From positions 1,674,001 to 1,738,000 of the forward strand of contig NZ_CP119787.1 in NCBI RefSeq assembly GCF_029338255.1: a stretch of 64,000 bases of DNA, in the 5' to 3' direction. The position numbers were made by a program, and so were the translations under genes. The notes beneath the pieces are model-generated. The model had not been told where the DNA came from, searched no databases, and saw only the letters and a list, made by a program, of their open reading frames with translations. How positions within the stretch are numbered: the first letter of the stretch is position 1; the number at the start of each line of letters is the position of its first letter. This stretch comes from Haloarcula halobia. Its GTDB lineage: Archaea; Halobacteriota; Halobacteria; Halobacteriales; Haloarculaceae. This document shows positions 56,583 through 64,000 of this stretch, piece after piece.

Positions 56583-57314
56583 ATGGAACTCACGGAACCG
56601 CTCCAGTTCGACCACGACGACCGGAAAGACATCTACGAGTACATCGAGTCACACGGCTCGGTCAAGCCGGAGGTCGCCCGGCAGGCGCTCCAGATGGACC
56701 CCCGGCCGTTCGGCCACCACGTCGCGCTCCTGAAACGCGACGGCGTGCTCGAGGAGCGAGCGGGCGAACTCCGGGTCGCCTACGAGGGTGCCGTCGAGGA
56801 GGAGTTCCGCGCCGACGACCTGGAGTTTACCATCCGGCAGGCACGCCAGGAGGACCTCACAGGTCTCGTCGGGGCGATCCGCGAGGCCATCGGTGGCGGG
56901 GGCTACGTCGACGCAGAGACCGTCGCGGACGTCGTCGACAGCGAGGGCGTGTTGCTCCGCCACAACGAACTCGAATCGCGCATCTTCTTCGTGGCCTGCG
57001 TCGACGACGACGTCGTCGGCTGGGTCCACCTCAAACACCCCGAGAGCAAGAAACTGCGACACACCGCCGAGCTCACGCTGGGCGTCCTGGAGCGCTATCG
57101 CGGCCACGGCATCGGGTCGCACCTGCTGGAGCGTGGTACCGCGTGGGCCGCCTCGAACGGCTACGAGAAGCTCTACAACTCGATTCCGGCGTCCAACGAG
57201 GACGCCATCGAGTTCCTCCAGGCCCACGGCTGGGAGGTCGAGGCCGTCCGGGAGAACCACTACAAGTTCGAAGACGAGTACGTCGACGAGACGATGATGG
57301 CCAAGGCGCTGTAG
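56583..57314 (+). CDS. GNAT acetyltransferase with N-terminal winged-helix domain
   Basis: A 243-residue two-domain protein. Residues 1-60 (DDRKDIYEYIESHGSVKPEVARQALQMDPRPFGHHVALLKRDGVLEER) form a winged helix, then a GNAT domain from about 82 with the acetyl-CoA loop ERYRGHGIGSHLLERGTAWA and the C-terminal FLQAHGWEVEAVRENHYKF. It may be a regulator that acetylates a target or senses acetyl-CoA. Start ATG at 56583 follows a TTAAG box at 56553. Substrate unknown. Confidence 0.85.
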   Translation: MELTEPLQFDHDDRKDIYEYIESHGSVKPEVARQALQMDPRPFGHHVALLKRDGVLEERAGELRVAYEGAVEEEFRADDLEFTIRQARQEDLTGLVGAIREAIGGGGYVDAETVADVVDSEGVLLRHNELESRIFFVACVDDDVVGWVHLKHPESKKLRHTAELTLGVLERYRGHGIGSHLLERGTAWAASNGYEKLYNSIPASNEDAIEFLQAHGWEVEAVRENHYKFEDEYVDETMMAKAL

Positions 57315-57315
57315 G

Positions 57316-57480
57316 TCAGCGAAACTCCGCGTCGAAGTCGTCCAGTGGTTCCGGGACGACGCCGTCCTTCTGCGCCCAGACGCGAGCGTGGGCCGTACAG
57401 ACTGCTCTGTTTGCGTCCCACGGGATGTGGAGCTCGACCGTGGCCTCCCGCTCGCAGTCCGGCTCTGTACACTCGGTCAT
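57316..57480 (-). CDS. Small Cys/His-rich protein
   Basis: A 54-residue protein: MTECTEPDCEREATVELHIPWDANRAVCTAHARVW. Two Cys near the N-terminus (C4, C9) and a Cys-x2-His pair (CTAH) fit a small zinc finger of treble-clef type, seen in many haloarchaeal mini-proteins. It overlaps the start of the DUF456 gene's stop by a few bases and converges with the GNAT gene 1 base away. Confidence 0.6.
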   Translation of the reverse strand: MTECTEPDCEREATVELHIPWDANRAVCTAHARVWAQKDGVVPEPLDDFDAEFR

Positions 57481-57968
57481 AGCAGTGCGACCACCACCAT
57501 CGTGACGAGTATCGTCCCGGTCAAAAGCGCCTGGACGACGCCCGACGCGAGCATCCCGACCGTCGTCACCAGCGCCGCCTTCGCGCCCTTGCGGGCGTCC
57601 TGCTGGCGACGGAGCTCGACGAGGAAGACGGTGGCCGTGACGCCGAGGATCATGCCCAGCGGCCCCGTGAGAAAGAAGAGGACGAGGCCGACGAGGCCGG
57701 CGAGGACGGCCGTCAGGTTCGACGCGCCACCCACGCGGGCGGCGACGGCCCCGCCGGCGACGTCGACGACCCACGTGAGGACGGCGACGAGGAGCAGACC
57801 GGCCAGCAGCAGCGTGCCGGGCTCGCCCGTCGCGTACCAGTAGAGGGCGACGCCCAGCAGCGAGAGCAGCGCTCCCGGGACCTGCGGGACGAGACTGCCG
57901 ACGACGGCCCCCACCAGCAGCGCGAACGCGACGAGGACCAGGACCAGCGAGAGACCGGACGATATCAT
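57477..57968 (-). CDS. DUF456 family membrane protein
   Basis: A 163-residue protein with five hydrophobic segments and the Gly-rich MLASG, TGPLGMILGVTATVFLVELRRQQDARKGAKAAL segment typical of DUF456 proteins, which have a repeated membrane hairpin. The start overlaps the tmcA stop, so it is translationally coupled. Function unknown. Confidence 0.85.
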   Translation of the reverse strand: MISSGLSLVLVLVAFALLVGAVVGSLVPQVPGALLSLLGVALYWYATGEPGTLLLAGLLLVAVLTWVVDVAGGAVAARVGGASNLTAVLAGLVGLVLFFLTGPLGMILGVTATVFLVELRRQQDARKGAKAALVTTVGMLASGVVQALLTGTILVTMVVVALL

Positions 57969-60205
57969 GCGTGGCGGTCGACTTCCTCCTGTACCCAGTC
58001 GTCGCCGTAGAGGCGCGTCAATCTTTCGACGGCTCTCCCCAGCGCCCGCATGCACTCACGGCGCGAGACGAAAGAGCGGTCGTCGGTCACCGTCGACCAG
58101 GCGTCCGCTTGCAGGACCTTCCCGACGAGCAGGCGCTCCTGGTCGGCCGTCAGCGCGTCGGGGTCGGCCGGGTCGACGAGGTGCCGGAGCGTCAGCGCCC
58201 GGAACGGCGCCGGGTCGGTGTCGAGTATCGACGCCCCGCCGGGGACGCCCGCGACGAGTCGCCACTCCAGGTCCGAGAGCGGGACGTCGGGCGTCGCCGC
58301 GATGGCCCCGAGGGCCGTCCGGACCACGTCCGGGTCGCAGTCGTCCAGCGCGTCGGTGAGCACGGACGGGACGCGGTCACAGAACCACTCGGCGTGACGG
58401 GTCGCCAGTGCCTCGCCCGCCGCCGACGTCGGCTGGAGCATCACCGCCGAGTACTCGCCGCTCGTGTCGTTGCGCGTCGTCGAGAGGTGGACCGTGTGGT
58501 AGCCGTTCGCGTGCCAGAATCGCACCAGCTCGGGTGTCGCGCCGTAGCCGACGCCCAGCCAGTCCACGTCGTCGGCGAACTCCGCGCGTACCGCCCCGAG
58601 CAGGTGCGATCCGAGGCCACGCGAGCGCACCGCCGCGTGCGTCGCGATGCGGAGGACGCGCTGGCCGACGGGGACGCCCGCCGCCTCGTCGCGCAGCTGG
58701 GTGGTCAGCACGTCGGGGACCATGTTCCCGCGGATGCGCCCGCCGCCGTACATCGTCTCGCGAGTCTCGGCCGAGAGGTCGCCCTCGCGGGCCAGGAGCG
58801 CGACGCTGACGACGTGGTCCTCGTGGGTGAGCGCCCGGACGGTGAGGTTGGGGGCGTCCAGCATCCGGGCGAGATCCGCCGGTTCCGTACGGTAGTGAGC
58901 CAGCACCAGCAGGCCAAAGACCTCCCGGAGCAGGTGTTCGTCGGCCAGCAGGTCCGCGGTCGAGAGGCGGCGGTAGGTCACCGTCTCCGGCGTCGCACCC
59001 TCGACGAGCGGGTCGACCGGCGGCCGGGCGTCCAGCAGCAGCGCCCGGAAGGCCCACACCTCCACGGGGTCGGCCGCGCCGTAGCGAATCGGCGCCGTCA
59101 TCGTCACGTCCGTCACTTCGTGGTCGCTCTCCGCGAGTCGGTCACGGAAGCGGACCGAGAACCCTCTGCCCGCTCCCTCGTAGCCGTGGACCGTCGTCGT
59201 GAACGCGACGGCCGGCGCGGCCAGCAGCGCTTCCAGGCGGCGGACCGGGAGCGCGGCCGCCTCGTCGACGACGACCACGTCCGGGTCGCCCGGCAGCGCG
59301 ACGGCCTCGGCCGGCGGCGCGAACCGAATCCGGCCTGACTCGTCTGCGACGGTCAGCGTCCGCGGGTCCTCGTCTCTGTCCCTGGTCACGGCGACGCCGA
59401 GCGTCTCGAAGAGCGACGCCGCCCGACCGAACACCTCCCCGGCGCTCCGGTAGGTCGGCGCGGTCACGAGCACGTCCCGCCCCTCCAGGGCGAGGTTCGC
59501 CGCTGCGAGGCCCGCTGCACTCGATTTCCCCCGGCCGCGGTCGGCCTCGACGACGAGGGCCTGCCCACGCTCTCGAAGGTGCTCGAAGGCGTGGACGGCG
59601 TCGACCTGGTCGGCTGTCCGACAGGCCGCGTAGGTCTCGCCGCGGAAGGTGGCGTCGGCCGGTGGCCCGGGCGGACCAGCGTCCACGCGCGGCGGCGGGT
59701 CGGTGAGGCCGCGTTTCACGACGCGGTCGGCGTCGACGTCGACCAGCGCGATTCCGCGGTGGGCCCGGAGCGTCCCGACCAGTCGCCGGCGGAAGTGACC
59801 GGTGACGTCACCGACGGTGAACGGGGGCACCGCGATCGTCTCGTCGAAGGCGTCGCGCTCGTCCGGCCAGTCCCCGAGCGGCGGCGTCAGCAGGACGAGC
59901 AGGCCGCCGCCGTCGACGGCGCCGACGGCACGCCCGAGCGCGTTCGGCCGCAGTTCGTCGTGGGCGTCCAGTACGACGGCCGTCTGTGTCCGCCCGAGCA
60001 GTTCGACCGAGCGGGCCTGCCGGTGGTGCTCACAGCCGAGCCAGTCGGCCGGGCCGAGCGCCGTCGTCTCCTCGCGGGGGACCGCCGCCGCGTCCAGTGC
60101 CGCCCTGGCCCGCTCACGGGCCTCCTCACGGTCACCCGACAGCACCAGGAGTCGACGCTCGTTCGACCGGCGTGCTTCGGCACGGAGCGACCGGGCGAGT
60201 TCCAT
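57965..60205 (-). CDS. tmcA: tRNA(Met) cytidine acetyltransferase TmcA
   Basis: A 746-residue protein. The DUF1726-like N-terminus leads to an ATPase core with Walker A EADRGRGKSS near 245 and DPDVVVVDEAAALPV as Walker B. A GNAT acetyltransferase domain follows with VLRIATHAAVRSRGLGSHLL and, later, a tRNA-binding region. TmcA forms N4-acetylcytidine in tRNA and, in archaea, other RNAs. ATG 60205 is 27 bases after the TATA-like GACATACTG; the longer frame crosses the promoter. Confidence 0.93.
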   Translation of the reverse strand: MELARSLRAEARRSNERRLLVLSGDREEARERARAALDAAAVPREETTALGPADWLGCEHHRQARSVELLGRTQTAVVLDAHDELRPNALGRAVGAVDGGGLLVLLTPPLGDWPDERDAFDETIAVPPFTVGDVTGHFRRRLVGTLRAHRGIALVDVDADRVVKRGLTDPPPRVDAGPPGPPADATFRGETYAACRTADQVDAVHAFEHLRERGQALVVEADRGRGKSSAAGLAAANLALEGRDVLVTAPTYRSAGEVFGRAASLFETLGVAVTRDRDEDPRTLTVADESGRIRFAPPAEAVALPGDPDVVVVDEAAALPVRRLEALLAAPAVAFTTTVHGYEGAGRGFSVRFRDRLAESDHEVTDVTMTAPIRYGAADPVEVWAFRALLLDARPPVDPLVEGATPETVTYRRLSTADLLADEHLLREVFGLLVLAHYRTEPADLARMLDAPNLTVRALTHEDHVVSVALLAREGDLSAETRETMYGGGRIRGNMVPDVLTTQLRDEAAGVPVGQRVLRIATHAAVRSRGLGSHLLGAVRAEFADDVDWLGVGYGATPELVRFWHANGYHTVHLSTTRNDTSGEYSAVMLQPTSAAGEALATRHAEWFCDRVPSVLTDALDDCDPDVVRTALGAIAATPDVPLSDLEWRLVAGVPGGASILDTDPAPFRALTLRHLVDPADPDALTADQERLLVGKVLQADAWSTVTDDRSFVSRRECMRALGRAVERLTRLYGDDWVQEEVDRHA

Positions 60206-60315
60206 GGCGGTGGTCACAGGCCCGGCAGTATGTCGTTGACGGTCGGTCTGCTCCCGCTGCCACGCCCCGACTGCGACCGTGTGCCGGGCTGGCACGGGAT
60301 TTCGCCTTCGAAAGC
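60206..60315. other. Divergent promoter region between tmcA and rpl7ae
   Basis: No gene is seen. The tmcA promoter lies at about 60228-60236 on the minus strand and the rpl7ae promoter CGAAAGCGCTTTTAG at 60309-60323 on the plus strand. Confidence 0.5.
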
Positions 60316-60472
60316 GCTTTTAGGGCTGGTGGCACAGAAACGGGTACAGCCTGCGCCGGGTTGATGATGCTCCCAGCCTTCTCAGGAAACCGCGCACCAG
60401 CGTGGTGCGCCGCGGCTCCGGCCGCGTCACGGCGGGGGAGCGTGAGCCCGCGCGCAGGAGGTGACCACACAA
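60316..60472 (+). promoter_or_regulatory. Promoter and structured leader of the rpl7ae operon
   Basis: TATA-like GCTTTTAG at 60316-60323 places the transcript start near 60346, leaving a leader of about 127 bases, long for haloarchaea. It contains the box-C-like TGATGA (60362-60367), two perfect hairpins (8-bp stem 60392-60410, 6-bp stem 60411-60426) and the Shine-Dalgarno-like GGAGGTGA at 60457-60464. GGT...CTCC around TGATGA can pair with GGAG...ACC around the SD. Confidence 0.55.
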
Positions 60473-60835
60473 ATGCCAGTATACGTAGATTTCGACGTTC
60501 CGGCCGACCTCGAGGACGACGCCCTCGAGGCGCTGGAAGTCGCACGAGATACAGGAAGTGTCAAGAAAGGAACCAACGAGACGACCAAGTCCATCGAGCG
60601 TGGCTCGGCGGAACTCGTCCTCGTCGCCGAGGACGTCCAGCCCGAGGAGATCGTCATGCACATCCCGGAGCTCGCCGACGAGAAGGGCGTCCCCTTCATC
60701 TTCGTCGAGCAGCAAGACGACCTGGGCCACGCCGCCGGTCTCGAGGTCGGCTCGGCCGCGGCCGCCATCGTCGACGCCGGCGAGGCCGAGGCCGACGTCG
60801 AGGACATCGCGGACAAGGTCGAGGAGCTCCGCTGA
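60473..60835 (+). CDS. rpl7ae: 50S ribosomal protein L7Ae
   Basis: A 120-residue L7Ae. [70 protein letters not shown] is the full kink-turn-binding domain. It is both a ribosomal protein and the core of C/D and H/ACA RNPs and RNase P, and in several archaea it controls its own mRNA through a leader K-turn. Start at ATG 60473. Confidence 0.97.
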   Translation: MPVYVDFDVPADLEDDALEALEVARDTGSVKKGTNETTKSIERGSAELVLVAEDVQPEEIVMHIPELADEKGVPFIFVEQQDDLGHAAGLEVGSAAAAIVDAGEAEADVEDIADKVEELR

Positions 60836-60846
60836 GGTGACCACGG

Positions 60847-61074
60847 ATGAGCGCTGAGGAATCCGAAGGCAGCGGCGCCACGCCCGCAGAGGTCATCGAA
60901 GTCGTGGGCCGGACGGGGATGCACGGCGAGGCCATGCAGGTCAAGTGCCGCATCCGCGAGGGCGAGAACCAGGGTCGCATCATCACCCGCAACGTGCTCG
61001 GCCCGGTCCGCGAGGGCGACGTCCTCCAGCTGCGCGAGACGGCGCGCGAGGCCGACTCCATCGGAGGTCAGTAA
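60847..61074 (+). CDS. rps28e: 30S ribosomal protein S28e
   Basis: A 75-residue S28e: [56 protein letters not shown] matches the OB-fold of S28e, with a short acidic N-terminus. Follows rpl7ae by 11 bases; L7Ae-S28e-L24e-Ndk is a common archaeal order. Confidence 0.96.
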   Translation: MSAEESEGSGATPAEVIEVVGRTGMHGEAMQVKCRIREGENQGRIITRNVLGPVREGDVLQLRETAREADSIGGQ

Positions 61075-61077
61075 CCG

Positions 61078-61446
61078 ATGCCCCGAACACGCGAGTGTGA
61101 CTACTGCGGTGCTGACATCGAGCCCGGTACGGGCACGATGTTCGTCAGCAACGACGGATCGACCACGCACTTCTGTTCCTCGAAGTGCGAGAACAACGCC
61201 GACCTCGGTCGCGAGCCCCGGACGCTCGAGTGGACCGAATCCGGTCGCGGCCCCGAGGGGACGGCCGGCGAGGACGACGAGGCAGACGAGGAAGCCGAGA
61301 CGGCAGCCGCCGAGGACGAGGCCGACGCCGCTGCAGAGGACGAGGCCGACGAGGAAGACGCCGCGCCCGACCTCGAAGCGGCCGAAGAGGACCTCGACGA
61401 CGACGCCGACGAGGACGACGAGGAAGCAGAGGAGGCTGAAGCGTAA
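61078..61446 (+). CDS. rpl24e: 50S ribosomal protein L24e with long acidic tail
   Basis: A 122-residue protein. Residues 1-57 are L24e with the zinc-binding C7, C10, C33 and C37 (CDYC...CSSKC), then 65 residues of nearly pure acidic/Ala repeats ([20 protein letters not shown]...). The tail is far longer than the normal ~60-residue protein. The stop codon shares its final A with the ndk start codon (TAATG). Confidence 0.94.
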   Translation: MPRTRECDYCGADIEPGTGTMFVSNDGSTTHFCSSKCENNADLGREPRTLEWTESGRGPEGTAGEDDEADEEAETAAAEDEADAAAEDEADEEDAAPDLEAAEEDLDDDADEDDEEAEEAEA

Positions 61447-61910
61447 TGGCCGACACCGAGCGCACCTTCGTGATGGTCAAGCCCGACGGGGTCCAGCGCG
61501 GCCTCATCGGGGACATCGTCTCCCGGTTCGAGGACCGTGGCCTGAAGCTGGTCGGCGGCAAGTTCATGCAGATCGACCGGGAGCTGGCCGAGGACCACTA
61601 CGGCGAACACGAGGACAAGCCGTTCTTCGACGACCTGGTCGAGTTCATCACGTCGGGTCCGGTCTTCGCGATGGTCCTGGAGGGGCAGGACGCGGTCAGT
61701 CAGGTCCGCACCATGATGGGCGAGACCGACCCCGCCGAATCGGCACCGGGCACCATCCGCGGTGACTACGGGCTGGACCTCGGTCGGAACGTCATCCACG
61801 GCTCCGACGACGAGGATCCCGGCGCGAACGAGCGCGAGATCTCGCTGTTCTTCGACGAGGACGAGCTCGTCGACTGGGACCGCATCGACGAGACCTGGCT
61901 CTACGAGTAA
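61446..61910 (+). CDS. ndk: Nucleoside-diphosphate kinase
   Basis: A 154-residue kinase. [38 protein letters not shown], the active-site NVIHGSDD (the phosphorylated His in IHGSD), and the C-terminal [20 protein letters not shown] are standard. It balances NTP and dNTP pools. Linked to rpl24e by a one-base overlap. Confidence 0.96.
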   Translation: MADTERTFVMVKPDGVQRGLIGDIVSRFEDRGLKLVGGKFMQIDRELAEDHYGEHEDKPFFDDLVEFITSGPVFAMVLEGQDAVSQVRTMMGETDPAESAPGTIRGDYGLDLGRNVIHGSDDEDPGANEREISLFFDEDELVDWDRIDETWLYE

Positions 61911-61969
61911 GCCCGGCCCGGTCTTCGCCGAGCGCAACCACCTTGAGGGACCCGCCCCTACCGGCGGGT

Positions 61970-62209
61970 ATGAGTCGCACACTCTACCAGCTCGACGGGT
62001 GCCCGTACTGCGAGAAGGTCGCCGACCGGCTGGACGAGCTCGACGTCGAGTACGAGACGGAGTGGGTCGAGGCGCTCCACTCGAAGCGCAACGAGGTCAA
62101 ACGCGTCTCCGGCCAGCGGGGCGTGCCGGTCCTCGTCGACGAGGACCACGGCGTCACGATGGCCGAGTCGGAACGAATCCTCGAGTTCGCCGAACAGACC
62201 TACGCCTGA
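61970..62209 (+). CDS. Glutaredoxin-like protein
   Basis: A 79-residue protein with YQLDGCPYCEKVADRL (CPYC active site) and RGVPVLVDEDHGVTMAESERILEF, in which a cis-Pro is present (GVPVLV). Start ATG 61970. Haloarchaea use gamma-glutamylcysteine rather than glutathione, so the thiol partner is uncertain. It overlaps the next minus-strand gene's end by a few bases. Confidence 0.88.
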   Translation: MSRTLYQLDGCPYCEKVADRLDELDVEYETEWVEALHSKRNEVKRVSGQRGVPVLVDEDHGVTMAESERILEFAEQTYA

Positions 62210-62940
62210 TCGTCGTCGCCCGGTCCCGCGGTACCCGACTCGCCGCCGGCGTCGCCGTCGCCCGGTGGCCCGACCACGTCGTCAGTCGAGGACCGGCGGG
62301 AGGCGGCCGTCGCTGCACCCAGGGTGACGAGCACCATCGGGAACAGGAAGAAGGCCACGAGCGTCACCGACAGCAGCGGGCGCTGTGTGGCCGTGCCGAC
62401 CGTCTCTTCCTGGACCTCGAGAGCCCACCTCTGGACCAGGACGAACGTACCCACGACTCCACACAGGACGTAGCCGACGGTAACACCCGTTCCGACGAGC
62501 GCGCTCTCTTCGAGGATACTCTCGGCGGGCGTCCCCGGTCGGTACGTCTCGAACAGCGCGCCGGCGGCGAAAAGCGCCACGACGGGCACGAGGAAGAACA
62601 CGACCGGCGGGACCGAGGCCCCGGTCGCGAAGTAGAGGTCGTTCCCGAACGGCGACCCACCTATCTGGATGGTCGCGCGGGTCACCGTCGGCACGTGGTG
62701 GGCGTTGAACAGGACGTGCCCGTACTGGATGGCGACGTCGCCAGCGGCGTTGATGGGCGCCGCGCCCCGGTCGACCGACGACGGGCCGACGACGAAGATA
62801 GCCGCGATCACGAGGTACTCGACGAGGAGGGTGGCGACGGCCGCAAGCCCCGCCGGGAGCCACGGGAAGGCCCGGACCGATGGCGCGAGCAGGTGGTCGT
62901 CGGTCGATGCGTCGGCTGGCTCGGCGTGGTCTGTGGTCAC
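62200..62940 (-). CDS. Five-segment membrane protein
   Basis: A 246-residue protein starting GTG. Hydrophobic segments at about 30-50, 73-90, 108-128, 146-168 and 190-212, with a large polar, charged C-terminus (SSTDDVVGPPGDGDAGGESG...). The loop between segments 1 and 2 (SSVDRGAAPINAAGDVAIQYGHVLFNAHH) is polar and His-containing. Probably a haloarchaeal transmembrane protein of unknown function. Confidence 0.7.
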   Translation of the reverse strand: MTTDHAEPADASTDDHLLAPSVRAFPWLPAGLAAVATLLVEYLVIAAIFVVGPSSVDRGAAPINAAGDVAIQYGHVLFNAHHVPTVTRATIQIGGSPFGNDLYFATGASVPPVVFFLVPVVALFAAGALFETYRPGTPAESILEESALVGTGVTVGYVLCGVVGTFVLVQRWALEVQEETVGTATQRPLLSVTLVAFFLFPMVLVTLGAATAASRRSSTDDVVGPPGDGDAGGESGTAGPGDDDQA

Positions 62941-63026
62941 AGCGCAACTCTATCCCTGTGACCGTCACACACCACCGAAAGCGTTGCGGTGGATTCGGCG
63001 GCCTCCTGTCGGCCCCCCTGGTGGTC

Positions 63027-63437
63027 TCACTCGTCGTCGGGCACGAACTCCAGCGCGGCGCCGTTGATGCAGTACCGTTTGCCCGTCGGGTCGGGGCCGT
63101 CGTCGAAGACGTGTCCCAGGTGGCCCTCGCAGGTCGCACAGACGACCTCCGTGCGGCGCATCCCGTGGCTGGTGTCGCGTCGCGTCTCGACGGTGCCCGT
63201 CTCGAGCACGTCCCAGAAGCTCGGCCACCCGGTGCCCGACTCGAACTTCTCCCCGCTGTCGAACAGCTCGGCGCCACACCCCGCGCAGGTGAACACGCCG
63301 CCGTCCTTGACATCGAGCAGGTCGCTGCTGAACCGCGGTTCGGTACCCGCCTCGCGGAGGATGCGGTACTCCTCGTCGGTCAGCAGTTCGCGCCACTCGG
63401 CGTCGTTCTCCGGGAGTTCTCCCTCGGATTCACTCAT
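63027..63437 (-). CDS. msrB: Peptide-methionine (R)-S-oxide reductase
   Basis: A 136-residue MsrB. Zinc ligands appear in CAGCG and CATCEGHLGH, with GTGWPSFWD and the catalytic Cys in KRYCINGAAL. Reduces methionine-R-sulfoxide. CTTATGTCC about 27 bases before the ATG fits leaderless translation. No partner msrA is adjacent. Confidence 0.94.
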   Translation of the reverse strand: MSESEGELPENDAEWRELLTDEEYRILREAGTEPRFSSDLLDVKDGGVFTCAGCGAELFDSGEKFESGTGWPSFWDVLETGTVETRRDTSHGMRRTEVVCATCEGHLGHVFDDGPDPTGKRYCINGAALEFVPDDE

Positions 63438-63534
63438 AGGACAGTATTGGTGCTGGGTGGACATAAGCGCCCGGCGAGTAGTGGCTTCTTTCCGGGGACC
63501 CCGGTCCCGGAATCGACCGACCGACACGCCTGAC

Positions 63535-64000
63535 TCACCGCTCGGGCGCGGACGTATCGGCCGGGCGGGTACTGTCCCCGTCGGACTCGACGAGGTGGCA
63601 CGCCGCCCGGTGGTCGTCGTCGACCCACGTCTCCGGCGGTGCCTCGCGGGCACACACCGTCGGGAACGCCTCGAGGAGGCGCTCGTGGGCCCGGTCGTCC
63701 GCCCCGTCGACGACGAGTTCGAGCGCGTCGCGCAGAACCGCGTCGGCCTCCGGGTCAGCGAGGCTGGCCGGAATGTCGAACTCCTCGCGGACGGCGTCGC
63801 GGACCTGGCCGTCGGTGACCGCCTCGACGGGGACTCCAGCCGACGCGGCGACGAACTCGCGGACGCCAGCCTGGTCGATCCCCACCGACGCGAGGCGCTG
63901 ACGGAAGTCGAGGACGGCCCGCCAGGCGGACTGCTCGAGGTCGTACCCCTCGGGCGGGATGACCTTCGGACAGCGGGTGTGGAACCGGCACCCGCTCGGA
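63535..64000 (-). CDS. C-terminal part of an oligopeptide/dipeptide ABC transporter ATPase
   Basis: The frame enters from the right edge with PSGCRFHTRCPKVIPPEGYDL, the typical oligo/dipeptide-ATPase C-terminal domain (SGC.FH.RCP), followed by about 130 residues of acidic, partly helical sequence to the stop at 63535. The Walker and signature motifs would lie outside the window. The long C-terminal extension is characteristic of haloarchaeal members. It would energise uptake of peptides or other solutes. Confidence 0.8.
   Translation of the reverse strand, partial: PSGCRFHTRCPKVIPPEGYDLEQSAWRAVLDFRQRLASVGIDQAGVREFVAASAGVPVEAVTDGQVRDAVREEFDIPASLADPEADAVLRDALELVVDGADDRAHERLLEAFPTVCAREAPPETWVDDDHRAACHLVESDGDSTRPADTSAPER

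Noticed and set aside
57971-59338. 455-residue plus-strand frame antisense to tmcA
   Set aside because: Shadow frame in Arg/Val-rich antisense sequence.

Overview
This 64 kb window is chromosomal DNA of an extremely halophilic archaeon (class Halobacteria). The evidence is high GC, strongly acidic proteins, many leaderless starts placed about 25-30 bases after TATA-like boxes, and archaeal information-processing genes (TFB, aIF2-beta, RNA polymerase subunits D, N and K, archaeal and eukaryote-type ribosomal proteins, L7Ae, archaeal Mvk-IPK isoprenoid enzymes). A position in or near Haloarculaceae is an inference from gene content only. I see no integrase, complete insertion sequence, CRISPR array, defence island or replication origin. 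The window is mostly core genome; both ends cut through a gene (a Tat-exported cupredoxin on the left, an oligopeptide/dipeptide ABC transporter ATPase on the right).

Layout. 0-5 kb: cupredoxin, zinc-ribbon membrane protein, Lhr-type helicase, membrane coiled-coil protein. 5-16 kb: creatininase/ArfB-like amidohydrolase, the replication protein A operon rpa1-rpap1-rpe, an NhaC-type antiporter, the riboflavin reductase ArfC, small haloarchaeal proteins, thioredoxin reductase. 16-19.6 kb: TFB, aIF2-beta, small UPF proteins, uracil-DNA glycosylase. 19.7-25.5 kb: biotin-dependent acyl/propionyl-CoA carboxylase pccB-pccX, a DraG-like ADP-ribosylglycohydrolase on the opposite strand, pccA, an unusually structured spacer, and the biotin ligase/repressor birA. 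25.5-32.3 kb: stress protein, amidohydrolase, HD phosphohydrolase, tyrosine phosphatase, and a tightly overlapping four-gene operon cofD - Dus-like - CitG-like - DUF447.

32.4-40.5 kb: S17e, Mrp ATPase, then the archaeal operon tRNA-Ser(GCT) - S13 - S4 - S11 - RpoD - tRNA-Leu(CAG) - L18e - L13 - S9 - RpoN - RpoK - enolase - S2. 40.5-42.8 kb: two tandem four-helix membrane proteins and a cytochrome P450. 42.8-48.5 kb: isoprenoid lipid cluster mvk - ipk - (acidic membrane protein) - RNase J - idsA. An ArsA-like pseudogene remnant precedes gltX. 50.5-56.5 kb: an alpha/beta hydrolase and an electron-transfer module comprising a zinc-type 7Fe ferredoxin, EtfB, EtfA with a duplicated N-terminal extension, and a FixC-FixX fusion. 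56.5-64 kb: wHTH-GNAT acetyltransferase, TmcA, L7Ae - S28e - L24e - Ndk, glutaredoxin, MsrB.

The most interesting observations are the cloverleaf-like inverted-repeat spacer between pccA and birA, the zinc-ferredoxin/ETF/FixCX module, the structured leader of the L7Ae gene with a box-C-like motif opposite its ribosome binding site, and the decayed ArsA-type ATPase upstream of gltX. None is proven from sequence alone to be a new system.
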